Assembly: GCA_010094025.1 (NCBI GenBank)
Contig: ML991865.1
Location: 1 to 64,000, forward strand
Reading direction: 5' to 3'
From: Viridothelium virens
Taxonomy: Eukaryota > Ascomycota > Dothideomycetes > Trypetheliales > Trypetheliaceae
DNA length: 64,000 bases
Positions 23,615 through 35,882 of the stretch are shown here, in pieces. The translations under genes and the position numbers were made by a program. Within the stretch, counting starts at the first letter, position 1. Every line of letters starts with the position of its first letter. The notes beneath the pieces are model-generated. The model had not been told where the DNA came from. It saw only the letters and a program-made list of their open reading frames with translations, and did no database searches.

Positions 23615-26600
23615 ATGACTGCCGATATACAGCAGGTAGCCCAGCTTCTGCAAGCCAGCCTTGACCCGCGGCAGAGCAGAGATGGTAAACAAACCCGTCA
23701 GTTCAGCCATGTGTTCCTATCGCTAATGAACGTAACGCAGCCGAAGTTGCTCTGAGGCAAGCAGAAAGGCAGCCCAAATTTAGCATTACCCTCCTTCAAG
23801 TCGTCGCCTCCGATTCCCACCCTCAGACCACCCGCTTAGCCAGTGCTCTATTCTTCAAAAATTTCGTCAGACGTAACTGGACCGTGAGCCACCTAGCTCC
23901 TTCGTGCGCAGCTGCACACTCACAAAACATTTCACAGGACGCCGAAGGAGCGCATAAGCTACCCCAAGATGAAGTCGGCTTAATCAAGCAACAGCTTGTT
24001 GGGCTTATGATAACCGTACCCCCAACAATACAAGCGCAACTCGGCGACGCTGTGAGCGTCATTGCAGACAGCGACTTTTGGGAGCGCTGGGACACGCTAG
24101 TTGATGTGTGTATATCGCATGAATCTCATCGTGGTTATCGGGCTGACTGCTCAACTAGGACCTGGTATCACGACTAAGTCAAGATGATCCGATAGTGAAC
24201 AATGGCGTGCTTCAAGTTGCACATTCGATATTTCGGAGATGGCGCCCATTGTTCAGGTCCGATGCGCTCTTTACAGAGATCAACCACGTGCTATCGAAAT
24301 TCAGCAAGCCGTTCCTGATCCTGCTTCAGGTAAGTCGAGGCTGTACAGAGTACTTGATATCCCGCTGACGAAGAAGAACATTGATACAGCAATTTCTGAT
24401 AAGCAACACGATGCGACAAGCCTTAAGCAGTGGACGAGAACCCTTGGCCTTTCCATGCAACTCTTCTACGACCTTTCATGCCAAGACCTTCCACCCGACT
24501 TTGAAGAAAACCTCTCAGCGATAACTGGACTGCTACAAAAATACATAATCTATGATAATCCAATTCTGCACACTGATGACGATGCGGAGTCTGGACCCTT
24601 GGAGTCCCTCAAAGCGGACATTTTCGAAGCTCTAGTCCTCTACGTTCAGAAATACGGTGATGCCTTCGATCCATTACTGCAACCGTTCATCAGTAGTTCG
24701 TGGAATCTTTTGACGACTATTGGCGCTGAGACAAGATATGACCTCCTCGTTAGCCGCGCTTTGCAGTTCTTGACCTCTGTCGCATCAAATCGGCAGCACG
24801 CGGAGAGCTTCAACAATGAAGCTGTCTTGGGAGACGTGGTCGAGAAAGTCATCATTCCAAATCTCACCCTTCGCGATGCTGACGTTGAACTTTTCGAGGA
24901 CGATCCTATTGAATTCATTCGACGCGATCTCGAAGGAGCCGATAGCGATACCAGACGCCGAGCAACTACTGACTTTCTGAGAACCCTCATGCAACATTTT
25001 GAACCACTCATAACAACAGTTGTGTCCCGATACATTAATCACTTCCTGGCAGAGTACGCAAAAGATGGGAAGAGCAACTGGAAAGCCAAGGACACGGCTG
25101 TCTATCTCTTCACTGCTATTGCAGCAAAAGGTGCTGCTACCTCTTCTCAGGGTGTGACCAACACAAATTCGTATGTACATATGCTTGGATTTGGCAGAAT
25201 TGAGTAGGGCACTGACGTCGCACCAGATTTGTCAATATCGTAGAGTTCTTTCAGAGCAATGAGGCTGCCGACTTGACTTCCGACGAAATCGAGCCACTGC
25301 TCAAGGTGGACGCAATAAAATTTCTGTACATATTCCGGAGCCAAATGTCCAGACCTATCTGGCAGTCAGCTTTCCCGCTTCTTGTTAAGCACCTCGGTGC
25401 TTCGAATCACGTCGTCTATACATACGCAGCTATCGCTATCGAGCGCATCCTTTCGCTGACAAATGCCGCAGGCCAGACGATGATCGCGCAGGAAGACGTG
25501 GTTCCCCTGGCCAAGGAACTTTTGCAGCAGCTTTTCAAGCTCATCACCAGGGATTCTGCTCCAGAAAAAATCCAGGAAAATGAGTTCCTTATGCGCTGTG
25601 TAATGAGGGTCCTCCTGACCATTCGCGATAAGGTACGGGTAATTTCGGACATGGTCTTGAAGAACTTTGTGGCCATTACCATGGTCATTCGCCATAATCC
25701 AAGCAATCCACGCTTCTACTACTATCATTTTGAAGGAATCGGTGCGCTTATTCGATTCGCTGCTCCTGCAGATCCCGAGACATTTGAAAGTGTACTCTAC
25801 AATCCCTTTGGCGACATTCTTCGCTCTGGCGTGGAAGAGTTTATGCCTTATGTCTTCCAACTGTTTGCTGCTCTGCTAGAAGCCAACCCTTCTGGCGCAT
25901 TGCCAGACACTTACAAGGGGCTACTCGGACCGCTTCTAACGCCCACGTTGTGGGAACAACGTGGAAATATTCCTGCGCTCGTCCGTCTTTTGTCATCGAT
26001 TGTACCTCGCGGCACAGACGAGATTCTGAAAAATAATCAAATTGAACCGATCCTTGGAATCTTTCAGCTTCTAATTGCGTCGAAGGTTAATGATGTACAT
26101 GGCTTCGACTTACTCGAGATCATTCTGTCCTCATTTCAGACTTCGGCATTACAAAATTACTATACCCAGATCGTATCCCTCATGTTGACCCGCCTTTCCA
26201 ATTCCAAAACCGAGTCCTTTACCCTCCGCTTCATACGCTTCTACTATTTCGTCGCTGCCCATGACAAAAAAGGCCTTGGCGCGGATTTCTTTATCAACAT
26301 TACTGACCAAGTCCAACAAAAGTAAGCCCTCCATGTCTCCTAGATGACGCGACAATTATCACACTAATCCGCAAACTTCACTAGTGTCTTCACCCCCATT
26401 TATACACAAATCATCATCCCAGACACCCAAAAACTCACCCGCCCCGTCGATCGTAAGACTGCTGTCATTGCTCTGACCAAGACGCTCTCTGACTCAAACT
26501 CCTTTGTCGATCGCTATGGCAAACGCGGCTGGGCTCTGACTTGTGAGGCGCTTCTCAAATTGCTCGTTAATCCGCCCCTGCCGTCTCAGACCTCGGATGA

Positions 26601-26829
26601 CGTTATTCCCGACGCAGACGTGGAGGATATTGGCTTTGGGGTGGGATATACGCCGCTGTCAACATGTCGAAGGCCTGTCCGGGATCCATTTCCAGAAGTG
26701 CAGGATGTGAAGGGGTGGGTAGGGAGTTATTTGAAGGGGGCAGATGAGAGGCATGCAGGACGAGTCGGGCGGTTTGTGCAGGATAGGTTGACACCAGAGG
26801 GGAAGGAGGCGTTGATGGCGGTTATGTAA
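23615..26829 (+). CDS. cse1: Importin-alpha re-exporter Cse1 (CAS/exportin-2)
   Basis: Predicted 961-aa protein in seven exons: 23615-23684, 23741-23883, 23938-24105, 24159-24329, 24377-25170, 25227-26321 and 26385-26829. The N-terminal importin-beta-like region includes SALFFKNFVRRNWT and ISVIADSDFWERW-type sequence (here VSVIADSDFWERWDTLVD); the Cse1 core has LFYDLSCQDLPPDFEENL, and the C-terminal HEAT repeats include SNSFVDRYGKRGWALTCEAL. Family role: with RanGTP it carries importin-alpha back from nucleus to cytoplasm. Length matches (~960 aa). Exon 5 most likely uses an AAG acceptor at 24374-24376, because the better-looking CAG at 24387-24389 would break the frame; this gives LLQ-NIDTAIS. 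An upstream in-frame ATG at 23525 exists, but the 23615 start fits the family better. Confidence 0.93.
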
Positions 26830-27609
26830 AGATAAAGTCTCAAGGTGATGGCACGCTTTGGCATGTCGAGGATGACCCCAGGTAGAGAAGGCCTGGGTCA
26901 GGCGTTGTTGCTTAAACAGCATCTGACATTCAGCCTTAGGCAATAACTAGGTAGTGATATAAGTCCGTAGTCAGCATCAACCCGTAGATAGAATAATGAA
27001 CAGACCCATCGCAAACAGTAGCTTTCGGACTCCTACGTTTGCTCTGTCTCCCTCATGCTAATGTAGACATCCTTCTCACTTCAAAGTGGGCGTCACTGAG
27101 AGAAAGAGAGATGATATTTTACGGTATTATCCACAACATTGTCTTATGTAAGGTCAGAAGTTTCTTCAGGTATGAATTTTTCCTTTGGCCATTTCATGCG
27201 TTACTATTCAAGTGGATCTCTCGTAGATCAGATTCAACACAATTTTGACGATGATCGTGGACTGGAATTGCGGCAAGACGTCAGCCTTGACCGATCTCGC
27301 TTCTCTTCTGTCTACAACTTCTCGGCGCGCTGACCTCTGTATCATCATTCTCTGAATTAAGCCGGAATTTCTAGAACTAGAACGAAATGCTTTGCCTTGA
27401 TGCGCAAGGTCTTTGGATTCCTAGAAATAGATTACGACATCATTCTATGTTTCTGGGCAACTGTCGATGGGAGAATGTCTTTCGCAGAGGTCTGTCGAAC
27501 CCACCAGATCGATGTCTAGGTAGGTAGTGTTCCTCCCATGCGCTCCCCAACGCCGCCTGTATGCAAACAACAATATCCCACGAGCTCCGAATACCGGTCC
27601 ATAGAAATT
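26830..27609. other. Convergent intergenic spacer, CSE1 and FES1 3' ends
   Basis: This 780-bp interval lies between converging genes. Only short reading frames occur, none recognisable. It should hold the two polyadenylation regions. Confidence 0.6.
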
Positions 27610-28263
27610 TCATTCGCTTCTTTGCGTTCTCTCGAGTAGCTTCTCAATAAGTTCATCTACAGCCTGCATGTCTCCGGCATCTACCTTTCGCTCTTCCATA
27701 CCTTCTACCCTCAGTCCCTCCAGGAAAGCGTCCAAACCGACCTGAAAATTCCTTATTTCCGCACTAAGCGCTCTCACTGCTCTTTTTCTTACTCCTACAT
27801 CTTGATCTCTCAACGCGATGCCTATTAATATCGGCACAGCTCCCATCTCCAACGCTTTCTCCTGAGTGGGAAGATTGTTCTGCACAGCCGTCCTCACGCA
27901 TGCGATCGCCATATTCCTCACCTCAGCATCTTCGCTGTTTAGCTGCTGCAATAGGGGCACCCACAGACCAAGGACAGACATGTTGTTTGCGTTATCGAGG
28001 TTCTCGATGAGCTGCTCGAAGTTGTCAAAAGCGGTGCGTCTGGCCGGCACGGGTGTGGAAGGCGACGTTATGACGACCATGGAGGATTTCATCAGCTCAG
28101 CATCGGAGGGGCCACCGAGGAGGGAGGCGAGAGCGGAAGGGTCAGGTCCACGGTTGGGGGTGTAGGTAGCTGCAGTGGAGGTGTTCTTGGTAGACGAGTC
28201 AGACTGGTTCGAGGAATTTTCGATGGACCATTTAAGGAGACTGTTGAGACCTGGGTCGTTCAT
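27610..28263 (-). CDS. fes1: Hsp70 nucleotide exchange factor Fes1
   Basis: Single-exon 217-aa protein. It begins with the Fes1 N-terminal motif NSLLKWSIENS (residues 7-17), followed by a Ser/Thr-rich linker and PDPSALASLLGGPSDAELMK, then Armadillo-like helices (FEQLIENLDNANNM, LWVPLLQQLNSEDAEVRNMA, AVPILIGIALRDQDVGVRKR). In yeast and animals (HspBP1) this family releases ADP from cytosolic Hsp70 and helps send misfolded proteins to degradation. Length and domain order agree with fungal Fes1 (200-290 aa). It is divergent from the actin gene, with 1.2 kb between starts. Confidence 0.93.
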   Translation of the reverse strand: MNDPGLNSLLKWSIENSSNQSDSSTKNTSTAATYTPNRGPDPSALASLLGGPSDAELMKSSMVVITSPSTPVPARRTAFDNFEQLIENLDNANNMSVLGLWVPLLQQLNSEDAEVRNMAIACVRTAVQNNLPTQEKALEMGAVPILIGIALRDQDVGVRKRAVRALSAEIRNFQVGLDAFLEGLRVEGMEERKVDAGDMQAVDELIEKLLERTQRSE

Positions 28264-29461
28264 CTTGGAAATATGAGTTGAAAGGAGCTAGTTATAGTGG
28301 GAGATGGTTGGGCGGCTTTGCGAGAAGGCGATGGGACGGGAGGCGTGGAATATATGGTGGAAAGATGAGGCGTGGTAGACCTCCCTTTGAGAAGAATGCG
28401 ATTAAAGAAGCAATATGATACGACGGATATTGTTGCGGCGATGGATGAGTTGAAGGCAGGAATTACAGGCCAAAACAACCCTTAAGTAGCAGTGTCCAAG
28501 CAAAAGCTTCTGGACTGTTCTTCGTGGTTCTGGGAGGTTCTTAAGCAAGCACTCTGGTGATGCCTCACATTAGGAGCGCAGTCTGACTTTGAATTCTATG
28601 CGGAAGGCAACGGGACTTTAGGTATCTCACGGAAATGGATCATGCAAGTTCTACATATGTACCTTGTTGAAGTAATGCATGAGGGATGGAGGGACGAGTT
28701 GTGAAGTGAGGGAATGTTGTCTGTAGCTAGCGGCGTAGATTTCCATCCGCCCCGCCCCGCCACCCGAAGGCGCCACCAGATGCCCCGCAGGATCGCTCTC
28801 AAACCTTTTGTTGAGCGCAGGGGCCTCCAATCTTCACACCGCAAAAAGGAACATCTTGACTTTCGGTGTCGGCGGTGAGAATTTGGTATGGACTTGAGCA
28901 ATCCATCCGTGCGCAGGAACATGCGTTCCGCTCTGCCGGTCTCGAGTGGTCATCGATAGTCGTGTAGCCGTTATTCAGAAGGGAAAAGGTTTGCCTGCTT
29001 GGCATACCCAATGTCTACGTAAACATAGCCTGTGGTACGCGTAAACAATTCGACATGATCGGTATCAGCTAGTAGACAGCCAGGTGTTACCCCCAGTGTT
29101 TAGGCGACAGCCATTCAAGAAAGGAATAGGCACGACTAAGCTTCTGTCTTGGTGGTGAGGGCTGAGCTTCCGGATAGTCGTGTCCGTGTCGGCGCAGCTA
29201 TTCTGCAAGTCTAGTCCTAGTGTCTCGCTTTCTCATTTGGGCAAGCGCCGCGCGCACTGTTGGAACATCTTTCTCCCCACGTCTCGCGAGCAACATCTTC
29301 TCCAGCCATTCGACCTCCGAACCCTCTTTACTCTCCCTTCTCGCTCGTCCTCTCTGTACCGAGACTCCTCGCCGTAACTTCCTGCTACATCTATCGTCGT
29401 CCTCACCTCTCAATAGAATCTCAGTACCCTCCATCTTTTCTTTCTCCAACAAGTTGTCGCT
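28264..29461. promoter_or_regulatory. Divergent promoter region of FES1 and actin, with pyrimidine-rich actin leader
   Basis: This is a gene-free 1.2-kb interval. The last ~170 bp before the actin ATG (about 29290-29461) is strongly C/T-rich on the plus strand (for example TTTTCTTTCTCC), as is common just upstream of highly expressed fungal genes. Nothing coding is recognised in the rest. Confidence 0.5.
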
Positions 29462-30981
<1,520 letters not shown>

Positions 30982-31610
30982 AGTACACTTTCCGACACTT
31001 CAGGCAAATCGCAGACATCCGACTCATTGCTTGCGAGCGTTGAATTCCTCACTATCGCCTTCATGGACGCCACGATTATAAGCAAAAAAGGGCGTGATGG
31101 AGGGGTGGGTTTGGAGGTTCTTTGCGACGCCTTTCCTTCCGCAGCCTTTCCATGAAACTTTCCAAAAAATGACCGTGTGTAAGGTGGACAGTGAGATTGG
31201 GTGGGCTTCTTTTGCAGCTGTGAGAGGAGTAGAAGCTGGGGTTTTCGATGCGGAGTTTAGTCAAGTTCGTCCAATCATCTTACGGAAGCTTGTAGCTTAG
31301 AATCTGCCTATCAAGTCAATTTTTCAAATGGAAAAGTAGCTACAATAATTCTACTTGCCCAACTTAAGGAGATCGGTATCCAATCCAGGGGTATCCAGAG
31401 TTCAGCTTTCATGCCCGAGCTGTGCCGCAAGGAGATCTCGGCCTCAGGGACACGCATTGCGGACAGCACTCGCGCCTCTCCTACAAAAGGGATCTACTGA
31501 GCAACAAGACGTTCTTCAGCATCTTGGCGCATCGCACATTTGTCCACCCTTGAGCTTCTCCTCACTATGATAAGTGGCGGAAAGAATGATCCACCTTGTC
31601 GTCATCCAAG
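30982..31610. other. Intergenic, actin 3' region and promoter of the SWIM gene
   Basis: No recognisable gene lies in these 629 bp. They hold the actin terminator and the upstream region of the SWIM-domain gene. Confidence 0.6.
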
Positions 31611-32459
31611 ATGTCGCAAGCATCCTCCACCGCTGCCCTCCCAGAAGCCTCCACATTTCTAACTTCCCTCATTGACGAACTAGCTACGTTGCCTTGCCAA
31701 CGTGCGTCTGCTGTGCATCGTGAGGATGACGCGAGTCGCGCTGCTGTACCTGAAAACCCTCTGCTTGGCCTTTCGGTAAAAGGAACAAGATTGCTCCTCA
31801 CACTTCACGTCCTTTTCCCTCACGAATTGCTCCCGGCGCTCGACCTCCTTGAACGCGGCTGTGTCTTGCGGACTGTTGTCAAACCCAGAGCTGCCATTCT
31901 TCCGAATCAGAATTTGGGGCCGGATACGTTGTCGTTACTGATCCAATCTGAACAGAATGACAAGCAAATCACAGCGTACTATGTCCAGTCGGCCTCTTCC
32001 ACTGCTCACCATAAATTCAACAGCTCAAGGTATGCTAGGGAGGAGGGCAAGAGACATTATGAAGTTCGACTTCATGCATGGCACTGTAGCTGTCCTGCTT
32101 TCGCGTTTGCAGCTTTCCCTGCGAGTGTACAAGACCACAACAAGGCTGGGCTCGGAGCTGGAGTTGAGCAGCAGGGACAGCAGAGGCGCGCTGTCGAAGC
32201 TGGGAGTGGAGAAAGGGACAGGCCTGGAGTCGAGGAGATGTGGCTGAATGTAGAGGGACCGATGGATGACGCAAGAAAAGCAGAGGCAACGAAAGCCTGG
32301 AGGTTCGGAGGACTGGGAGTTCGTGGGCAGGTGCCGGTGTGTAAGCATTTGCTTGCGTGTCTACTGGGCCAACAGTGCTTGTTACTCCAAGATTTCGTGC
32401 GAGAGAAGGAATTGAGCGTGGAGGAAGCTGCGGGATGGGCGGCTGGACTTGGGGCGTAG
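31611..32459 (+). CDS. SWIM zinc-finger protein, likely Shu2/Sws1-type recombination factor
   Basis: Single-exon 282-aa protein from the first ATG (31611) of the frame; the frame is open a few codons further up without an ATG. The SWIM signature C-x-C...C-x-H is visible as HCSCPAF (Cys159, Cys161) and VCKHLLACLL (Cys244, His246), separated by a long polar insert rich in Gly/Gln/Arg. The N-terminal half is helical (LLTLHVLFPHELLPALDLLE). Small proteins with one SWIM motif ending in KHLLA.LL are typical of Shu2/Sws1, partners of Rad51 paralogues in homologous recombination; I infer this by architecture and length, and another SWIM family remains possible. Its 3' end converges on RPN8. Confidence 0.7.
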   Translation: MSQASSTAALPEASTFLTSLIDELATLPCQRASAVHREDDASRAAVPENPLLGLSVKGTRLLLTLHVLFPHELLPALDLLERGCVLRTVVKPRAAILPNQNLGPDTLSLLIQSEQNDKQITAYYVQSASSTAHHKFNSSRYAREEGKRHYEVRLHAWHCSCPAFAFAAFPASVQDHNKAGLGAGVEQQGQQRRAVEAGSGERDRPGVEEMWLNVEGPMDDARKAEATKAWRFGGLGVRGQVPVCKHLLACLLGQQCLLLQDFVREKELSVEEAAGWAAGLGA

Positions 32460-32671
32460 TGAGAGATTTCGAGGCTACGATTCAATGCGATTCTTTTGCT
32501 AATGGAGATATGAGACGTGGATGTTGATGGCATACGGTCTATGAAACCCAAGACTAAATGATATACTCTGGGTAAGGTAGGCAGTGCAGCCAGCACGGCG
32601 CTGTTGATTTCTCTAAAAATGCCAGAGAACCTATATATTACACGTAATCTCTCCTGCAACACACTCCTTTC

Positions 32672-33983
32672 TCACCCCTTCTTCCTTTCCCCATCCTTTT
32701 CTTTCCCTTTCTCTTTGCCTTTCTCCCCACCTTCACCCTCCTTCCTTCCTCCGTTCATCCCATCCTTTTCTTTCCCCTCTCCAGTTGCACCATTCAGCAT
32801 CTTCTCCCCTTCTGTCTTTTTCCCTGCTCCCTCTTCCCTCTCCTTCTCATCCTCAAGTCTCTTCGCCTCTTTCTCTTCCTGCGCTTGCCGGTTCTGGATC
32901 TTGTTTTCGATGAGATCGTGGAAGGCCGTAATGGCACGGATCAGTGAGCTCAGATAGATGGACATGAGCTGGTCATTTGTCTTGATGCTCATTGCTCTCG
33001 CCAATTCCGAGTTACCATCATTGCCTAGACCAACTCCAGCAGAAACGTACCCGTTTACCCCATTCGTCGTCCCATTCGTATGCGACGCCTGGTGCATGGG
33101 AGGTCTCGGTGTCGACAGGTTCGGTAAGAGATTGAAAACGTCTTGCAAATTCCCCAAAATGGCATGATTGACAGGAAGGTCGCCGTCAAGGACTTTCTGG
33201 AGATAGGTACCAATGTCACGGAGGCGCAGATGTAGACCTTGCAGTGACTGTAGCTGCGAGGTTATACGTGTGGAAAGGGTGCCGACGGCAACGTCACGGA
33301 TGTCGCGGAGGAGGTGTTCGACGCCGATCTCTTCGGCTTCTTCCGCCTCGATAGTAGAAGGGGTGTGAACGAACGTTTTGCTTGTTGTAGTTCCGTCCTA
33401 TCAAAGGCACGTGGTCAGACAAATACTGTATGATAGTGAGGAATGCTGGATCTTTGGGAGACGCACATCTTTGATTTCCTCGACCGCAAAATATGCATCT
33501 GTAGGAACGCCAACTTCCTTGGGCTGCACATCAATGATGACCAGGAGAGGGTTCGGTGTGTATCTCTTGAACAGTTCGTTGATTTCTAGATCTGATGCTC
33601 GCAGCTTTGGTCCTGAGTGATACCAGCCGATTAACTTTTCGCGTGCGTTGACTTTCTTGAACATGTCGTTCATGGCTTCGATATAATTATGATCTATAAA
33701 CCACACTGACGGATCCTTATCGTCTTCTTCGAAGGGGACTGCAGCACCAATACATCAGCTGTTCTATGGCCGCAAAATCTCTAGAGTGATCGGTCCTACC
33801 GGCAAAGCTGTTTGATACCCGAGCATTCTTGCCGTCATTCTGCCCAAGTAGCACGCCGACTACTCGTCGCCGTGTGCCTTTTGCTGATCGGCCGTAGTGG
33901 TCTGCTACAGAGAGGAGGACAAGTGGCGCGACAGAGACGTTTCGTGTGACAAGGGAAAGGGCTTCTGCAGTTGTAGCGGGCAT
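32672..33983 (-). CDS. rpn8: 26S proteasome regulatory subunit Rpn8 (PSMD7)
   Basis: Predicted 393-aa protein in three exons: 33983-33800, 33738-33467 and 33397-32672 (introns 61 and 69 bp). It is an MPN-domain protein: [46 protein letters not shown] across the first junction, and [20 protein letters not shown]. The JAMM metal site is incomplete, as expected for Rpn8, the non-catalytic partner of Rpn11 in the proteasome lid. The C-terminal half continues with the Rpn8 helices ([20 protein letters not shown]) and ends in an unusually long Lys/Glu/Gly tail of ~70 residues (KEKE-like). The tail corresponds to a C/T-rich plus-strand tract at about 32680-32880. Confidence 0.95.
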
Positions 33984-34515
33984 ATCGAGACGGTTGCAAG
34001 GAGAACTGAGGTAAATCAAGGGAATGGGTGGGATTGGTGATGTCGTCGTTGAGTGAGACTTTCACAAGCTCTGAAAGCTTCGAAGCCAGGGTTAACTGCG
34101 GCTAGACGCGCGCGTAATAGCTAGCCAAACTGAGTGCCTACAGAGTACGGAGTACGCCACGAGCCACTCAAACAATCAAATCTAACATTTTCATTGCAAA
34201 GTACGAATGATGGCACATATTACATTCCTACCTCACTCATTGGTCTCAAACATAGTATTTACACACACCAAAAAAAGGGGTATTCTCAGTAGAAGGAAGA
34301 TCCAAATATTCAAGGGATCTGGGTTGCAACGGTGTACTGTAACTCCTACATTGTCGCTGTGGGGAAATAGTACTCGTCCCAAAGAAATTCATAATCTTCA
34401 ATGATTCCCCCAATCAAATCTAGAAGGGGTTTGCCCTTCAGCGAAGAAGTGATTGAATGAATCCATGCCCTGTTCAAGCATTAATATCGGATTCTCATAT
34501 TTCCGCGATCTTGAC
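33984..34515. promoter_or_regulatory. RPN8 upstream region
   Basis: This 532-bp spacer lies between the RPN8 start and the 3' end of PEX16. It holds TACGGAGTAC at 34146-34155, about 165 bp upstream of the RPN8 ATG. Nothing coding is seen. Confidence 0.5.
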
Positions 34516-35654
34516 CTACTTTGTGATATTCTCATAGAAAGCTCCTCGCATGGCCCACCACCCGATGGACCAGGCCCGCTTCCGGAGCTCATCTCGCTCG
34601 AGGCCGGTGAGACCACGTAGGCCGCCAGCCAATCGCTCCTTGAAATCACGCTTTGCAAGTTGACGAGCGCCGTATTCAATAGCCAATCCTATCAACCATG
34701 GCCTCCAGTTCCTCCGGTCGTTTCTCCACCTTTGCAAGGCAAAGGCATAGAGGACGGGTCGTAATATGAATAATATCTCCCCGATTTCGCCTTTGCCTTT
34801 GACACGATGAAGAAGGGCCTTTGGGGGCTTGATGTCGTCCGCTGTCAAGACTTTTGAAAGGAGATAGCTCGAGATGTCCGAGGAATCTGGAAGGCTCGGC
34901 ATGGACAGTCCTGTCCGAGGCATCGTCCAATCCATATTTTCCGATCGTTCGCTTGGAGGAGTCTCCGCCCCGTCGAAACGAGACATTGGCTCCTCCGCCA
35001 TATTTGGATCAATCTCCCTCTCCGGCAGGGGTGGCGTCAAAAGTGGCCTTCGGTTCGTCAGGCGGAGGAGGAATAGTCGGCAGAGCGCTTTGATTGACTC
35101 GACAAAGACGACAACTCGCCATCGAAATTGTTCACCTCTTCTCTTTGCAGCCATCTCGATCAATAACTCGGTATATTGAACCATTTGTAGTATGACTGCG
35201 ATGCGCCTATAGGTTGGAGATTTCTGGGTCCAGAACTTTGTATAGCGGTTATGAGGACTAGTCTTGTGAAGGCCGGGAAGACGAGCAATGGCTTTGGCGA
35301 GGAGAGAGTCATGGTATAATGAAAGCAGCTGGACACCACTGTGGACTGTATGGAGTGAAGATGAGTAGAAATGGCTAATGGCATGGAGTGGGAGTTTTAC
35401 TTGACTCGGATGCAAGTTCTGATTCTCTAAAACGGCCTAAGGTGATGCATTGGCTTTTATCAAGAACTGAATGGATATAGGATTCTACCTGGTATGATGT
35501 AGGTCAATGATCGCAACCCAGACTCTATCTGCGAAACTGCGCTTGCATTCTTGGTAACGAACTCCTCGTATGTATACGGAGAGTGCAAGATCCACGAAAC
35601 GGTATGCTGAATGTGCGTGACAGACTCATGATATAGGTCCATCGCCCGCGACAT
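34516..35654 (-). CDS. pex16: Peroxisomal membrane protein Pex16
   Basis: Predicted 343-aa protein in three exons: 35654-35489, 35436-35401 (36 nt) and 35345-34516. Joined sequence gives the conserved N-terminal block YEEFVTKNASAVSQIESGLR, then SLTYIIPGRFRESELASES and IHSGVQLLSLYHDSLLAKAI, characteristic of fungal Pex16. Later segments RIAVILQMVQYTELLIEM and ILFILRPVLYAFALQRW also match; the C-terminus is helical. Pex16 is an integral peroxisomal membrane protein needed for peroxisome membrane biogenesis; in filamentous fungi it also affects Woronin bodies. Starting at the ATG just before the long exon would lose the most conserved part. The exact start is uncertain: 35642 or a site further upstream are alternatives to 35654. 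Confidence 0.9.
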
Positions 35655-35882
35655 GACGAGCAACAATCTGCAACTGCGGTTCTGTTGTAGTTGAGGCAGT
35701 CCGATAAAGGGCTGGGGATCGCAATGGCGTTCCAAGCAAGGGGGCAAGGCACGGGCACGTCACTCCGCAGCCTCGGCTCCTGAGTCGTCTGCGACTCTTC
35801 TCAAGGTTCACGGGTGTGTCCCAATTGCCTCTCTTCCATCAACGCCGCATCTATCCTTCGAGACACGCACACGCCCAACGTC
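35655..35882. promoter_or_regulatory. Short divergent promoter between PEX16 and the FAR1-HD fusion gene
   Basis: Only 228 bp separate the two starts, so the two genes probably share regulatory sequence. Confidence 0.45.

Noticed and set aside
24387-24389. CAG acceptor for CSE1 exon 5
   Set aside because: Joining here puts the highly conserved LFYDLSCQDLPP region out of frame; the AAG acceptor at 24374-24376 keeps it.
34516-35415. Reading PEX16 as a single exon starting at 35415
   Set aside because: This start reads intron sequence and omits the conserved YEEFVTKNASAVSQIE and IIPGRFRESELASES blocks, which join in phase from two upstream exons.
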